Below are positions 1 through 7,104 of a stretch of 17,256 bases of DNA, one piece after another. The stretch is from contig JAZNOR010000051.1 of NCBI GenBank assembly GCA_045589235.1, positions 1 to 17,256 of the forward strand. The letters are read 5' to 3'. The notes under the pieces were generated by a model. That model searched no databases. It saw only the letters and a list, made by a program, of their open reading frames with translations, and was not told where the DNA came from. Position 1 is the first letter of the stretch. Each line of letters begins with the position of its first letter. The translations under genes were made by a program, and so were the position numbers. The stretch is from RGIG7332 sp045589235 (GTDB lineage: Bacteria; Bacillota; Clostridia; Oscillospirales; JAAYXM01).

Positions 1-83
1 AGAACGACATGGCTACGATCCGACTTACCGTTTTCGGTATTCTCTTTTGAAAGGCTCGAATGATTTAGATGCGTATAAAAATA

Positions 84-103
84 AGCTTTGCTTACGCAAA
101 GCT
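84..103. repeat. 8-bp perfect hairpin in non-coding DNA
   Basis: AGCTTTGC and GCAAAGCT flank a TTAC loop. The hairpin is followed by an AT-rich run ending in TTCTTTTTT near 115-121, so it could act as a weak plus-strand terminator for a gene ending before the window. It could equally be the end of a short dispersed element. An open frame crosses 2-169 on the plus strand, but I see no recognisable protein in it. Confidence 0.4.
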
Positions 104-120
104 ACCTTAATATTTCTTTT

Positions 121-231
121 TTCACTACTACCCATTACTTCAAAAATCCGCACGCGAAAAAATTTTTAGTGAATAGTGAAGAGGTAATAATGAATAAGTA
201 AAAACCCGCACACAAAAGTGTGCGGATTTTT
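121..231. repeat. cluster of short direct and inverted repeats next to the tRNA terminator
   Basis: TAGTGAA occurs twice in tandem at 167-180, and its inverse TTCACTA lies at 121-127. AAAAATCCGCAC at 142-153 is the exact inverse of GTGCGGATTTTT at 220-231, which is the right arm of the tRNA terminator. The left arm of that terminator is therefore present in two versions about 60 bases apart. The arrangement resembles a miniature inverted-repeat or REP-like intergenic element inserted at, or copied from, the terminator. That reading is inference. Confidence 0.45.
200..225 (-). terminator. Rho-independent terminator of tRNA-Arg
   Basis: CCGCACAC (206-213), an AAAA loop and GTGTGCGG (218-225) make a perfect 8-bp stem. 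On the minus strand it is followed by a T run (bases 200-204). It starts 5 bases after the CCA end of the tRNA. A T run on the plus side (227-231) would also allow termination in the other direction. Confidence 0.85.
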
Positions 232-307
232 GGCACGCCCGACAGGATTCGAACCTGTGACCCCTTGATTCGTAGTCAAGTACTCTATCCAGCTGAGCTA
301 CGAGCGC
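231..307 (-). tRNA. tRNA-Arg (anticodon ACG)
   Basis: Read on the minus strand, the acceptor arm is GCGCTCG paired with CGGGCGT (one G:T at the end and one T:G), followed by discriminator G and an encoded CCA. The D arm carries the GCTCAGCTGGATAGAG type sequence. The anticodon stem CTTGA/TCAAG encloses the 7-base loop CTACGAA, giving anticodon ACG, which after A34-to-inosine editing reads CGU, CGC and CGA. The T arm is CAGGTTCGAATCCTG. Length is 77 bases with no intron. A consensus promoter and a terminator flank it, so it is probably a single-gene transcript. Confidence 0.97.
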
Positions 308-331
308 ACATCGTTTTCACAACGCTTGTAT

Positions 332-360
332 ATAATACCACATATTTAAGATAAATGCAA
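332..360 (-). promoter_or_regulatory. Sigma-A promoter of tRNA-Arg
   Basis: On the minus strand, TTGCAT (355-360) is separated by exactly 17 bases from TATTAT (332-337). The expected start near 325 leaves a short leader of under 20 bases before the mature tRNA 5' end at 307. Confidence 0.75.
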
Positions 361-431
361 GAGTAAATTTTAAAAATTTTATTAAATTCTAAAAATACTA
401 TCCAAAAGTTGAAAAATGTGCTATACTATGT

Positions 432-450
432 ATCGGGCGCAATGCCCGAT
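432..450 (-). terminator. Hairpin just downstream of the small minus-strand gene
   Basis: ATCGGGC and GCCCGAT form a perfect 7-bp stem around a GCAAT loop, three bases past the stop codon of the 56-residue gene. The T run on the minus strand is not adjacent (an ATTTTT lies about 13 bases further on), so this is a weak or processed 3' end rather than a textbook terminator. Confidence 0.35.
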
Positions 451-453
451 TAC

Positions 454-624
454 TTAATCAATCATATTCTGGAAGTTATCAATTAAGCTTCCGACCGCTT
501 TGAGCGCGCGACCTGTGCTTGTTTTAACCATCTTCTTGCTTTTGCGGGTTTTGGGAATAATAATTGCGGCAGTTGTTGCGCCGACGGCGAGTCCTGCGGT
601 CATGCCTTTCATAAAATTTTTCAT
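454..624 (-). CDS. Small hypothetical protein, 56 residues
   Basis: This frame encodes a 56-residue basic protein beginning MKNFMKGMTAGLAVG. Residues about 8-24 form a Gly/Ala-rich hydrophobic stretch ending in IIIPK. A lysine-rich linker (about 25-34) follows, then an amphipathic C-terminal helix, ALKAVGSLIDNFQNMID. The start is set by GAGG nine bases before the ATG. I recall short proteins of this build (a glycine-rich membrane-like segment, a basic patch, then a K-A-V-G-type helix) from Clostridia, with no known function; they loosely resemble YtxH-type membrane-associated proteins. Membrane association is an inference. The gene is divergent from the lipoprotein gene at 717, with 92 bases between them. 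A plus-strand open frame over the same bases looks like its shadow, because it needs a TTG start and has no ribosome binding site. Confidence 0.7.
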   Translation of the reverse strand: MKNFMKGMTAGLAVGATTAAIIIPKTRKSKKMVKTSTGRALKAVGSLIDNFQNMID

Positions 625-716
625 TATTACTTACCTCACTTTTTTATCTTACGCTTTTAGTATTACCGTAAAAAAACACAACTTGTGAGGTATGTTGTGG
701 GAAGAGGAGAAAAAAT

Positions 717-1310
717 ATGAAAAAATTTTTAATTGCAGCAATAGCTATAATTATGCTGCTGAGTCTTAATTCGTGCTTCGGCCTTATATTTAACGAGCCG
801 GAAGAAGAAACAATAATTGATGAAACGGCAATTCCGCCTGAGACGGTGGATGAGCTTTATTCGTATTATAATAAAATCGACCGTAGTACTACGAAAGCAG
901 AAATCGAAGCACTTTTCGGCGCTGGCGAGGTTAAGTACGACGAAGATGTGGAAATTTTTACAGCTTATAAAAACGAAAAGAAAAGTGCCGGCGTGAATAT
1001 TATATATAATTATGATGACACGGTTTCTGCAAAAATATTATATTATAATAAATCTGCTGATTTAGTAAAATTTTCAAATGAATTTGATGAAGATAAAATC
1101 TCCGAGCTTTCAGAAAAAGATCCGGTTGCAAAAGCAGAAACGTTATTCGGCAAGGGACTTGAAATAGGATGCCAGTACAACGCAAACAGCCCGACCGGAT
1201 ATTCGAAAATTTTATCTTGGTTTAACGAAGACGGAAGTAATTTCCAAATACACACGAATAATGAACTTATTGCGCAGATGATTTTAAACGTAGCGCCTGA
1301 TAAGAGGTAA
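717..1310 (+). CDS. Putative lipoprotein of unknown function
   Basis: The 197-residue product starts MKKFLIAAIAIIMLLSL and has the lipobox LNSC with the lipidated cysteine at C20, so it should be exported and anchored to the outer face of the membrane. After an acidic linker (about 26-40) the rest seems to contain two related lobes. Lobe 1 (about 50-115) has KAEIEALFGAGEV; lobe 2 (about 125-197) has AKAETLFGKGLEI. In both, a helix leading into LFG is followed by predicted beta strands. This resembles the tandem small alpha/beta repeats of SmpA/BLIP-like exported proteins, but the fold is inferred, not recognised. The start follows AGGAG by 9 bases. It ends 5 bases before pyrC, and the pyrC ribosome binding site lies inside its last codons, so the two are probably cotranscribed. 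Confidence 0.8.
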   Translation: MKKFLIAAIAIIMLLSLNSCFGLIFNEPEEETIIDETAIPPETVDELYSYYNKIDRSTTKAEIEALFGAGEVKYDEDVEIFTAYKNEKKSAGVNIIYNYDDTVSAKILYYNKSADLVKFSNEFDEDKISELSEKDPVAKAETLFGKGLEIGCQYNANSPTGYSKILSWFNEDGSNFQIHTNNELIAQMILNVAPDKR

Positions 1311-1315
1311 TTTAT

Positions 1316-2602
1316 ATGGATATTTTAATTAAAAACGGTCGCGTAATCAGCCCGAAAAATAAAATTGATGCGGTTTGCGACATAAGAATAGTTGATGGTA
1401 AAGTTAAAACGATAGCAGAAAATATTGCTCCAAATGGTGATTATGTGATAGATGCAAGCGGGAAAATTGTAGCCCCCGGTCTTGTTGATATCCACACGCA
1501 TCTTCGTGAGCCGGGTTTTGAATATAAAGAAGATATCGAAAGTGGTACGCGTTCAGCGGCTAAAGGCGGAATTACATCCATTGCGTGTATGCCAAATACC
1601 AAGCCGGCAACGGACAGTGCTTCAGTAATTGAATATATAAATAAAAAGGTAGCTGAGGTAGGAAGTGTTCACGTTTATCCGATTGGTGCAATAACAAAAG
1701 GATTACTCGGCGAGCAGATGACGAATTTTTCTGAAATGAAAAATGCAGGTGCGGTTGCAGTAAGTGATGACGGGCGCCCTATTATGAATTCAGAAATGAT
1801 GAAGCAGGCGCTCATAAATGCCGATACACTGGGAATCCCTGTTATATCGCATTGCGAGGATCTGGATTTAGCTAAAAACGGCGCGATGAACGAGGGCGAC
1901 GTTGCAAAGAGAATGGGCGCATCAGAGATATCCACCGCTGCTGAAGAGGCTATGGCAGCGCGCGATATTGTTCTTGCATATACAACTGGCGCGCATGTGC
2001 ATATTGCACACGTAAGCACGCGTGGCTCGGTTGCATTGGTGCGCGATGCAAAGAAGCGCGGTATTAAAGTTACCTGCGAAACCTGCCCACATTATTTTGC
2101 TCTTACTGAGGAAGCTTGCGAGAAACTCGGCACAATGGCAAAAATGAACCCGCCACTTCGTACAGAAGACGATGTGCAGGCGATTATTGAAGGATTACAA
2201 GATGGAACTATTGATGCTATTGTTACCGACCACGCGCCGCATCACCATGATGAAAAGGCGCGAGATTTCGAGAGCGCACCAAACGGAATTTTGGGATTTG
2301 AAACATCTCTGCCGCTTGCTGTTACAAAGCTTTATAAGACAGGTAAAATGAGTTTAAATGACATTCTCGCGTGTATGACATATCGCCCGGCGGAAATTGT
2401 TGGAATCAATGCCGGTGAAATTTGCGAGGGCGCAGTTGCAGATATTGTTATTTTTGATACGGAAAAAAGCTTTGTCGTAAAAGAAGAAGAAATTGTATCA
2501 AAGGCGAAAAACACACCGTTTATAGGCGAAACACTTTACGGTGCACCTGAATATACGATTGTTGCAGGTGAAATTATTTTAGATAAAGGTAAAATGAAAT
2601 AG
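1316..2602 (+). CDS. pyrC: Dihydroorotase, class I
   Basis: The 428-residue product matches the length of type I bacterial dihydroorotases. These zinc amidohydrolases cyclise N-carbamoyl-aspartate to dihydroorotate in de novo pyrimidine synthesis. An N-terminal beta-sandwich strand set (about 1-50) leads into the TIM barrel. Metal ligands are visible: HTH at H60/H62 inside DIHTHLREPG, the bridging Asp in SDDG (D151), H179 in ISHCED, H232 in IAHVS, and the catalytic Asp in TDHAPH (D305). R64 and the MPNT segment (92-95) are the usual substrate-binding elements. The C-terminal segment returns to the sandwich (ADIVIFD, then GxxxxGxP). The ATG follows GAGGT within the end of the lipoprotein gene. 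pyrF follows after 13 bases. No other pyr genes and no PyrR attenuator are seen in the window. Confidence 0.97.
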   Translation: MDILIKNGRVISPKNKIDAVCDIRIVDGKVKTIAENIAPNGDYVIDASGKIVAPGLVDIHTHLREPGFEYKEDIESGTRSAAKGGITSIACMPNTKPATDSASVIEYINKKVAEVGSVHVYPIGAITKGLLGEQMTNFSEMKNAGAVAVSDDGRPIMNSEMMKQALINADTLGIPVISHCEDLDLAKNGAMNEGDVAKRMGASEISTAAEEAMAARDIVLAYTTGAHVHIAHVSTRGSVALVRDAKKRGIKVTCETCPHYFALTEEACEKLGTMAKMNPPLRTEDDVQAIIEGLQDGTIDAIVTDHAPHHHDEKARDFESAPNGILGFETSLPLAVTKLYKTGKMSLNDILACMTYRPAEIVGINAGEICEGAVADIVIFDTEKSFVVKEEEIVSKAKNTPFIGETLYGAPEYTIVAGEIILDKGKMK

Positions 2603-2615
2603 GGGGAAATTTAAA

Positions 2616-3521
2616 ATGTCAATGGATTTACTCATTAAAAAAATTATCGAAAAGAAAAACCCAACGGTCGTCGGCTTAGACCCGAATTTAGACCAGATGC
2701 CGCCTGAGCTCATTGCAAAGCATATCGAGCAGAGTGGCGCAACTCTTAAGGCAGCTGCTGAGGCAATTTACGAGTTTAACACAGGACTAATTGACGCTGT
2801 TTGCGATATTATCCCAGCGGTTAAGCCACAGTCAGCTTATTATGAAATGTACGGTCCTGAGGGCGTTGAGGTTTTAAAGCGAACAATTGCCTATGCTAAA
2901 GAAAAGGGCCTTTACGTAATTGCCGACGTTAAGAGAAATGATATCGGCTCAACTGCTACCGCTTATGCAAAGGCATATCTCGGTGAGGTCGAATTTGGCG
3001 GCGCTAAAATTTCTCCGTTCAATGCAGACTGTGTTACAGTAAATGGTTATTTAGGCTCAGACGGCTTAAATCCGTTTATCGACTTGTGTCGTACTTATGA
3101 CAAGAGTATGTTCGTGCTTGTTAAAACATCAAATCCGTCATCAAGCGAACTTCAGGATTTAACCGTTGGCGATAAGACAATTTATCGCACAATGGCAGAG
3201 CAGGTTTCAAAGCTTGGCGAGGATTTAGTGGGTGAATACGGATACTCATCAGTTGGTTTTGTTGTCGGTGCAACACATCCGCGTGAGCTTTGTGAGTTAC
3301 GAGAGGCTTGCCCGCAGAGCTTCTTCTTAGTACCGGGTTATGGTGCGCAGGGCGCTACCGCAAAGGATCTAGCAGGCGCGTTTGACAAAAACGGTCTTGG
3401 CGGAATTGTCAACTCTTCACGTGGCATAATTTACGCTTGGAAGAAGAGTGGTAAGGAATATAAAGAAGCTGCATACGATGCAGCGGTTGCAATGAAGAAG
3501 GATCTTGAGATTTACTTTTAG
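2616..3521 (+). CDS. pyrF: Orotidine-5'-phosphate decarboxylase, type 2
   Basis: The 301-residue product has the length of the long (type 2, mycobacterial-like) OMP decarboxylases, not the roughly 240-residue form. It converts OMP to UMP, the last step of de novo pyrimidine synthesis. The N-terminal GLDPN places the substrate-binding Asp at D22. IPAVKPQ gives Lys70, and the DVKRNDIGST signature gives the catalytic D104/K106/D109 tetrad. The phosphate-binding end is VGATHPRE (about 218-225) plus PGYGAQGA (about 240-247) and NSSRGI near 266-271. The ATG is preceded by AGGGGG at a suitable distance; a second in-frame ATG lies two codons on. It sits directly behind pyrC, giving two non-consecutive pathway steps in one operon. 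The codons are more C/G-ending than in neighbouring genes. Confidence 0.97.
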   Translation: MSMDLLIKKIIEKKNPTVVGLDPNLDQMPPELIAKHIEQSGATLKAAAEAIYEFNTGLIDAVCDIIPAVKPQSAYYEMYGPEGVEVLKRTIAYAKEKGLYVIADVKRNDIGSTATAYAKAYLGEVEFGGAKISPFNADCVTVNGYLGSDGLNPFIDLCRTYDKSMFVLVKTSNPSSSELQDLTVGDKTIYRTMAEQVSKLGEDLVGEYGYSSVGFVVGATHPRELCELREACPQSFFLVPGYGAQGATAKDLAGAFDKNGLGGIVNSSRGIIYAWKKSGKEYKEAAYDAAVAMKKDLEIYF

Positions 3522-3547
3522 AGTTTAAACCTTGTGGGTGTGTATGA

Positions 3548-4804
3548 ATGGATAAAACAAAGATATTTCTAAAAGATTGCGCCTCTCATATTGGAGTGTT
3601 TTTAAAATGGAGCGCGATTGCCATTGTACTTGGTGCTGTTATCGGAGTGGTGGGAAGCGTTTTTTATAAGCTTTTAAGCCACGTGACAGAAGCGCGCGAG
3701 ATGTTTTCTTGGCTTTTGTTCTTACTTCCGGTTGCAGGTATTATAATAGTGTTTTTATATCGTGTTTGCGGAAAGGGAGATTTAAGCACTGATTTGGTTT
3801 TGCTTTCCGTGCGCAGTAAAGAAAAAATTCCGCTTCGAATGGCACCGCTTATTTTTATAAGCACACTGCTTACTCACCTTTGTGGCGGCTCAGCAGGGCG
3901 TGAGGGCGCAGCTCTTCAGCTGGGCGGCAGTATTGCACAGGCAGTAGGCAAAGTGATAAAGCTTGATGAAAAGGATATGCACATAATAACAATGTGCGGT
4001 ATGAGCGCGTGCTTTTCTGCGGTTTTTGGCACACCGATTGCGGCTGCAGTTTTCTCGCTTGAAGTGGTAAGTGTTGGTATTATGCACTATTCGGCACTTG
4101 TGCCGTGTGCGGTAGCGGCGGGTATGAGCGCATATACAGCTCATTTATTTGAGGTATCTCATCACTGGCCTGAAATTACTTTTATTGCTGAAACATCACT
4201 TCCGATGATTTTGAAAGTTATTTTACTAGGCATCCTTTGTGCGGCAGTAAGCTATGTTTTCTGCAAAACACTTGGCGGAGTTGGACACGCAGCTAAGAAA
4301 TACATAAAAAATGACTATTTAAGAGTTATAACAGGCAGTGCGATAATTATAGCGCTTACGTTTATTTTGGGCACGCGTGACTATTTAGGTGCCGGTATGC
4401 CGACGATTCAAGCGGCACTTTCAGGCAGTGTCAGATTTGAAGCATTTATATTAAAAATGATTTTCACAGCAATTACGCTTGCGGCAGCATTTAAAGGCGG
4501 CGAAATCGTTCCGACATTTTTTGTTGGCGCTACATTCGGAGCGGCAATTGCGCCCTTTATCGGGCTTGACGCGGCATTTGGCGCGATGCTTGCAATGCTT
4601 GCAGTTTTCTGTGGCGTTACCAATTGCCCGATTTCATCAATGCTAATCGGTTTTGAGCTTTTCGGAATGGGTAATGCAACGTATATACTAATCGTTTGCG
4701 CGGTAAGCTATATGCTCTCGGGCTATACGGGACTTTATAATAACCAAAAGCTTCTATATTCAAAGTTTAAACCGATATTCATAAATGAACATGCAAGACA
4801 TTAA
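3548..4804 (+). CDS. CLC-family anion transporter, possibly a fluoride/proton antiporter
   Basis: The 418-residue membrane protein has the hydrophobic segments and signatures of the CLC family: GGSAGREGAALQLGGS (about 113-128) carries the gating glutamate, and GGEIVPTFFVGATFG (about 316-330) is the third selectivity element. No CBS domains follow, so this is the minimal transporter. The canonical first motif GSGIP is not visible; GKGDLSTDL occupies that place, followed by PLRMAPL and LTHLCGGSAGREG. That combination, with GREG plus a small residue instead of GREGP, resembles the CLC-F fluoride/proton antiporters. The subtype is inferred from motif memory. It lies 26 bases after pyrF behind a weak GGGTG site, and no fluoride riboswitch is visible in front of it. 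A strong terminator follows at once. Confidence 0.88.
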   Translation: MDKTKIFLKDCASHIGVFLKWSAIAIVLGAVIGVVGSVFYKLLSHVTEAREMFSWLLFLLPVAGIIIVFLYRVCGKGDLSTDLVLLSVRSKEKIPLRMAPLIFISTLLTHLCGGSAGREGAALQLGGSIAQAVGKVIKLDEKDMHIITMCGMSACFSAVFGTPIAAAVFSLEVVSVGIMHYSALVPCAVAAGMSAYTAHLFEVSHHWPEITFIAETSLPMILKVILLGILCAAVSYVFCKTLGGVGHAAKKYIKNDYLRVITGSAIIIALTFILGTRDYLGAGMPTIQAALSGSVRFEAFILKMIFTAITLAAAFKGGEIVPTFFVGATFGAAIAPFIGLDAAFGAMLAMLAVFCGVTNCPISSMLIGFELFGMGNATYILIVCAVSYMLSGYTGLYNNQKLLYSKFKPIFINEHARH

Positions 4805-4833
4805 AAAAGAGCACTCATATGAGTGCTCTTTTT
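4804..4833. terminator. Bidirectional Rho-independent terminator
   Basis: A perfect 30-base palindrome (15-bp arms centred between 4818 and 4819, core GCACTCAT/ATGAGTGC) is flanked by A runs on the left and T runs on the right. It can terminate the plus-strand pyr/CLC transcript and the minus-strand RNA-modification operon. The stop codon of the minus-strand gene (4832-4834) lies in the right arm. Confidence 0.92.
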
Positions 4834-5692
4834 ATTTAACTAATTTTGTAAATGAATGAGGAGTCTTTGCCTCAAGTGTTATCATTTTATCCATTGGTGG
4901 GTAATAAAGCTCGATAAGACTTGCGTGAAGTGCAAGGCGAGCAATTGGAGATGTTTTCGCGCCATATTTTTTATCGCCTGCAATCGGATGTCCGATGTCT
5001 TTCATATGAACTCGTATCTGATTCTTGCGACCTGTTGCAATCTGAACACGGAGAAGACTGTATTGCTTTCCGGGTTTTACGACTTCATAATTTGTTATTG
5101 CAAGGTCACCTGTTTCTGCGGAGTAGACAAGATGCGTGCGCGTTTCGCGAAGACGCGATTTAATCGTACCGCGAGAGTCATCAGGTGAACCCTCAACAAC
5201 CGCGGTGTATTCACGGCGTGAAACAAGGTCGTTCCACTTATCCTGAAGCGCATATTTTGTCTCTTCATTTTTTGCTACAATAAAAATTCCCGAGGTGTCA
5301 CGGTCTAACCTATGCACAACAAAAATGCGCGAATTCTTATCTTTTTCTTTTACATAGTCGGTCAGCATGTGATAAGCCGTGCGCTCTTTTTCTTTTTCGT
5401 TTGAAATTGAAAGCAGCCCTGCAGGCTTGTTTATCGCGATTATATGCTCGTCTTCATAAATTATATCAAGCGTGTCATGTTTATTCTCACGTGATTTTGA
5501 CCAAAGGATTTCAACTGTCATTCCTGCAGTAAGCGGGAAGTTGTGTTTAGTCTCAATCTTTCCGTCAACTGAAACCTGACGGTAGGTGAGGAGTGATTTT
5601 ATATTATTGCGCGATTGTCCTTTTAAATTTTCAAGCAAAAATGGGAGAAGCTCTGCCTCGCAGTTTACTTTTAAAATAGTATTTTTTCGCAT
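4832..5692 (-). CDS. RluA-family pseudouridine synthase
   Basis: The 286-residue product has an N-terminal S4-like RNA-binding domain (about 14-62; SLLTYRQVSVDGK) and an RluA-type catalytic domain. The catalytic Asp is D130 in VVHRLDRDTSG (125-135). Other family elements are INKPAGLL (87-94), the strand YTAVVEG, GRKNQIRVHM (221-230) and GHPIAGDKKYG (234-244). These enzymes isomerise specific uridines in 23S rRNA or tRNA. RluC, RluD and other paralogs cannot be separated from one sequence, so no symbol is assigned. It starts three bases after the stop of the upstream methyltransferase gene, so the two genes form an operon for RNA modification. Its stop codon sits inside the palindromic terminator. 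Confidence 0.95.
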   Translation of the reverse strand: MRKNTILKVNCEAELLPFLLENLKGQSRNNIKSLLTYRQVSVDGKIETKHNFPLTAGMTVEILWSKSRENKHDTLDIIYEDEHIIAINKPAGLLSISNEKEKERTAYHMLTDYVKEKDKNSRIFVVHRLDRDTSGIFIVAKNEETKYALQDKWNDLVSRREYTAVVEGSPDDSRGTIKSRLRETRTHLVYSAETGDLAITNYEVVKPGKQYSLLRVQIATGRKNQIRVHMKDIGHPIAGDKKYGAKTSPIARLALHASLIELYYPPMDKMITLEAKTPHSFTKLVK

Positions 5693-5695
5693 AAT

Positions 5696-7045
5696 TTATT
5701 CCTCATTTCCCATATGGCGAAGCCCTTTGGGATAGTGATTTTTTAAAATTCCTTGGCTTACTTTGCCCCAACCGAGCGAGTAGCCTTTATATGTTACGAG
5801 AGTCCAGCCGTTATCACAGCTTACAGGCAAGGTTTCACCACGGAGATATAATAAAACCTCGCTGTCATCTGCATCAAATACTCGCAGAACATCATTTTTT
5901 TTAGATGCAAGAGCGAGCGCGTGTGACGGCTCAAAACGGTTTTTCTTAAGTGTTCCCAAATGCAACCCTGAGCGCACTATATGAAGTCCTTTCAGAGTGC
6001 TTGTGTCAATCGGCGTTAAATAAACCTCATCACGGATTACAAGGAGATCGCCATTTGGTTCGTTTTTAAATGTATCGTTAAAAAATGCACTCAATTCAGG
6101 GATTTCTTTTGCTGAAGCTCTTGGAATTTCGCTTTGAGAATTCTCGCCGATTTTCTTGAGAAGGGCAGCAAAATGACCTTCGCCATCACTTATGTGTGGC
6201 CAAATTCTGAAGGTGCCTTTGAGCGCATCATTTCCGTCTGCCCATTCGGGCCTGCCTTGTGATACACCGTTTATCTCGCAAGAAACAACTTCCATATCGA
6301 GCTCTGAAATCAAGCGTGAGACTATTTTCTCATCCTCATCCGGGGCAAAGGTACAGGTTGAGTAAACCAAAACACCGCCCGGGCGGAGCATAGCGTATGC
6401 ACTCTGCAAAATATCCCACTGGCGAGTAGCACACATTGAAACATTTTCCTCGCTCCACTCGTTTACCGTATTTTCGTCTTTCCTGAACATTCCTTCACCG
6501 GAGCAGGGAGCATCGACCATAATTTTATCAAAAAACTCAGGAAAATATTTGGCGAGCTTATCGGGGAGAGCGCAAGTAATAACGGCATTTGTAATGCCGA
6601 GTCGCTCAATATTTTGCGAAAGTATCTTTGCTCGCGCAGGATATGGCTCGTTTGCCACGATAAGACCTGTATTTTGCATAGCGCCTGCAATTTGAGTTGT
6701 TTTACCGCCTGGTGCCGCACATAAATCGAGTATTCGCTCTCCCGGCTTTGCATCTAAAAGAACTGCCGGCAACTGCGCACTCGGCTCCTGAATATAGAAA
6801 AGTCCTGCATCGTGGAAGGGCGATTTTCCCGGACTAGCATCATTTGAATAATAAAACCCATTAGGTGACCAGGGAATGTTTTTAAGCTCAAACGGAAGAA
6901 GCTTTTGCAAATCATCTGCAGATATTTTGAGAGGATTAGCACGAAGAGCCAGCTTTTTATCGACAGAATAAGACTGCAAAAAGGCGCAATATTCACTTTT
7001 TAACATTTCTTCCATTCGGCTTAAAAAAGCGCTTGGCAAATTCAT
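5696..7045 (-). CDS. RsmF-like rRNA (cytosine-C5)-methyltransferase, NOL1/NOP2/Sun family
   Basis: The 449-residue product matches Gram-positive RsmF-like enzymes. An N-terminal helical RNA-binding part (about 1-95) includes LRANPLK and PFHDAGLFYIQEPSA. The Rossmann methyltransferase core has the SAM motif LDLCAAPGGKTTQIA (106-120) and the m5C signature with both cysteines: C181 in VDAPCSGEGMFRK (release/general base) and C231 in YSTCTF (nucleophile). The C-terminal 120 residues form the extra RsmF-type RNA-binding region with a PUA-like end (LHIVRSGLHLGTLKKNRFEPSHALA, then GWGK). The start follows GGAGGG by 5 bases. It is the first gene of a two-gene operon with the pseudouridine synthase. 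The upstream terminator at 7062-7088 separates it from the dehydrogenase gene. Confidence 0.93.
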   Translation of the reverse strand: MNLPSAFLSRMEEMLKSEYCAFLQSYSVDKKLALRANPLKISADDLQKLLPFELKNIPWSPNGFYYSNDASPGKSPFHDAGLFYIQEPSAQLPAVLLDAKPGERILDLCAAPGGKTTQIAGAMQNTGLIVANEPYPARAKILSQNIERLGITNAVITCALPDKLAKYFPEFFDKIMVDAPCSGEGMFRKDENTVNEWSEENVSMCATRQWDILQSAYAMLRPGGVLVYSTCTFAPDEDEKIVSRLISELDMEVVSCEINGVSQGRPEWADGNDALKGTFRIWPHISDGEGHFAALLKKIGENSQSEIPRASAKEIPELSAFFNDTFKNEPNGDLLVIRDEVYLTPIDTSTLKGLHIVRSGLHLGTLKKNRFEPSHALALASKKNDVLRVFDADDSEVLLYLRGETLPVSCDNGWTLVTYKGYSLGWGKVSQGILKNHYPKGLRHMGNEE

Positions 7046-7061
7046 ATTATCCCTCCGTTTT

Positions 7062-7088
7062 AAAAAAGGCTCGGGTTTTACCCGAGCC
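7062..7088 (-). terminator. Rho-independent terminator of the Ldh2-family gene
   Basis: GGCTCGGG (7068-7075) and CCCGAGCC (7081-7088) form a perfect 8-bp GC-rich stem with a 5-base loop. On the minus strand a run of six T (7062-7067) follows. It lies 17 bases past the stop codon at 7105, so rsmF-like transcription must start independently or by read-through. Confidence 0.93.
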
Positions 7089-7104
7089 CCTTTAAGTTTA
7101 AAGC

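Noticed and set aside
2..169. Plus-strand open frame entering from the window edge (begins ERHGYDPTYRFRYSLLKG)
   Set aside because: It runs through the hairpin and repeat DNA, matches no family I know, and its last third is clearly repeat sequence. It could be a truncated gene end but is not supportable.
418..427. Extended -10 like TGCTATACT on the plus strand
   Set aside because: No plus-strand gene follows within 250 bases and no -35 hexamer is present. It points antisense to the small gene, so it is probably chance in AT-rich DNA.
500..688. Plus-strand 62-residue open frame with hydrophobic content
   Set aside because: It needs a TTG start without a ribosome binding site and is the shadow of the better-supported minus-strand 56-residue gene.
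1000..1255. Minus-strand open frames inside the lipoprotein gene
   Set aside because: They are shadows of the lipoprotein coding frame, with no ribosome binding site or recognisable motif.
3522..3547. Fluoride riboswitch before the CLC gene
   Set aside because: The 26-base gap is too short and holds no crcB-type structure.
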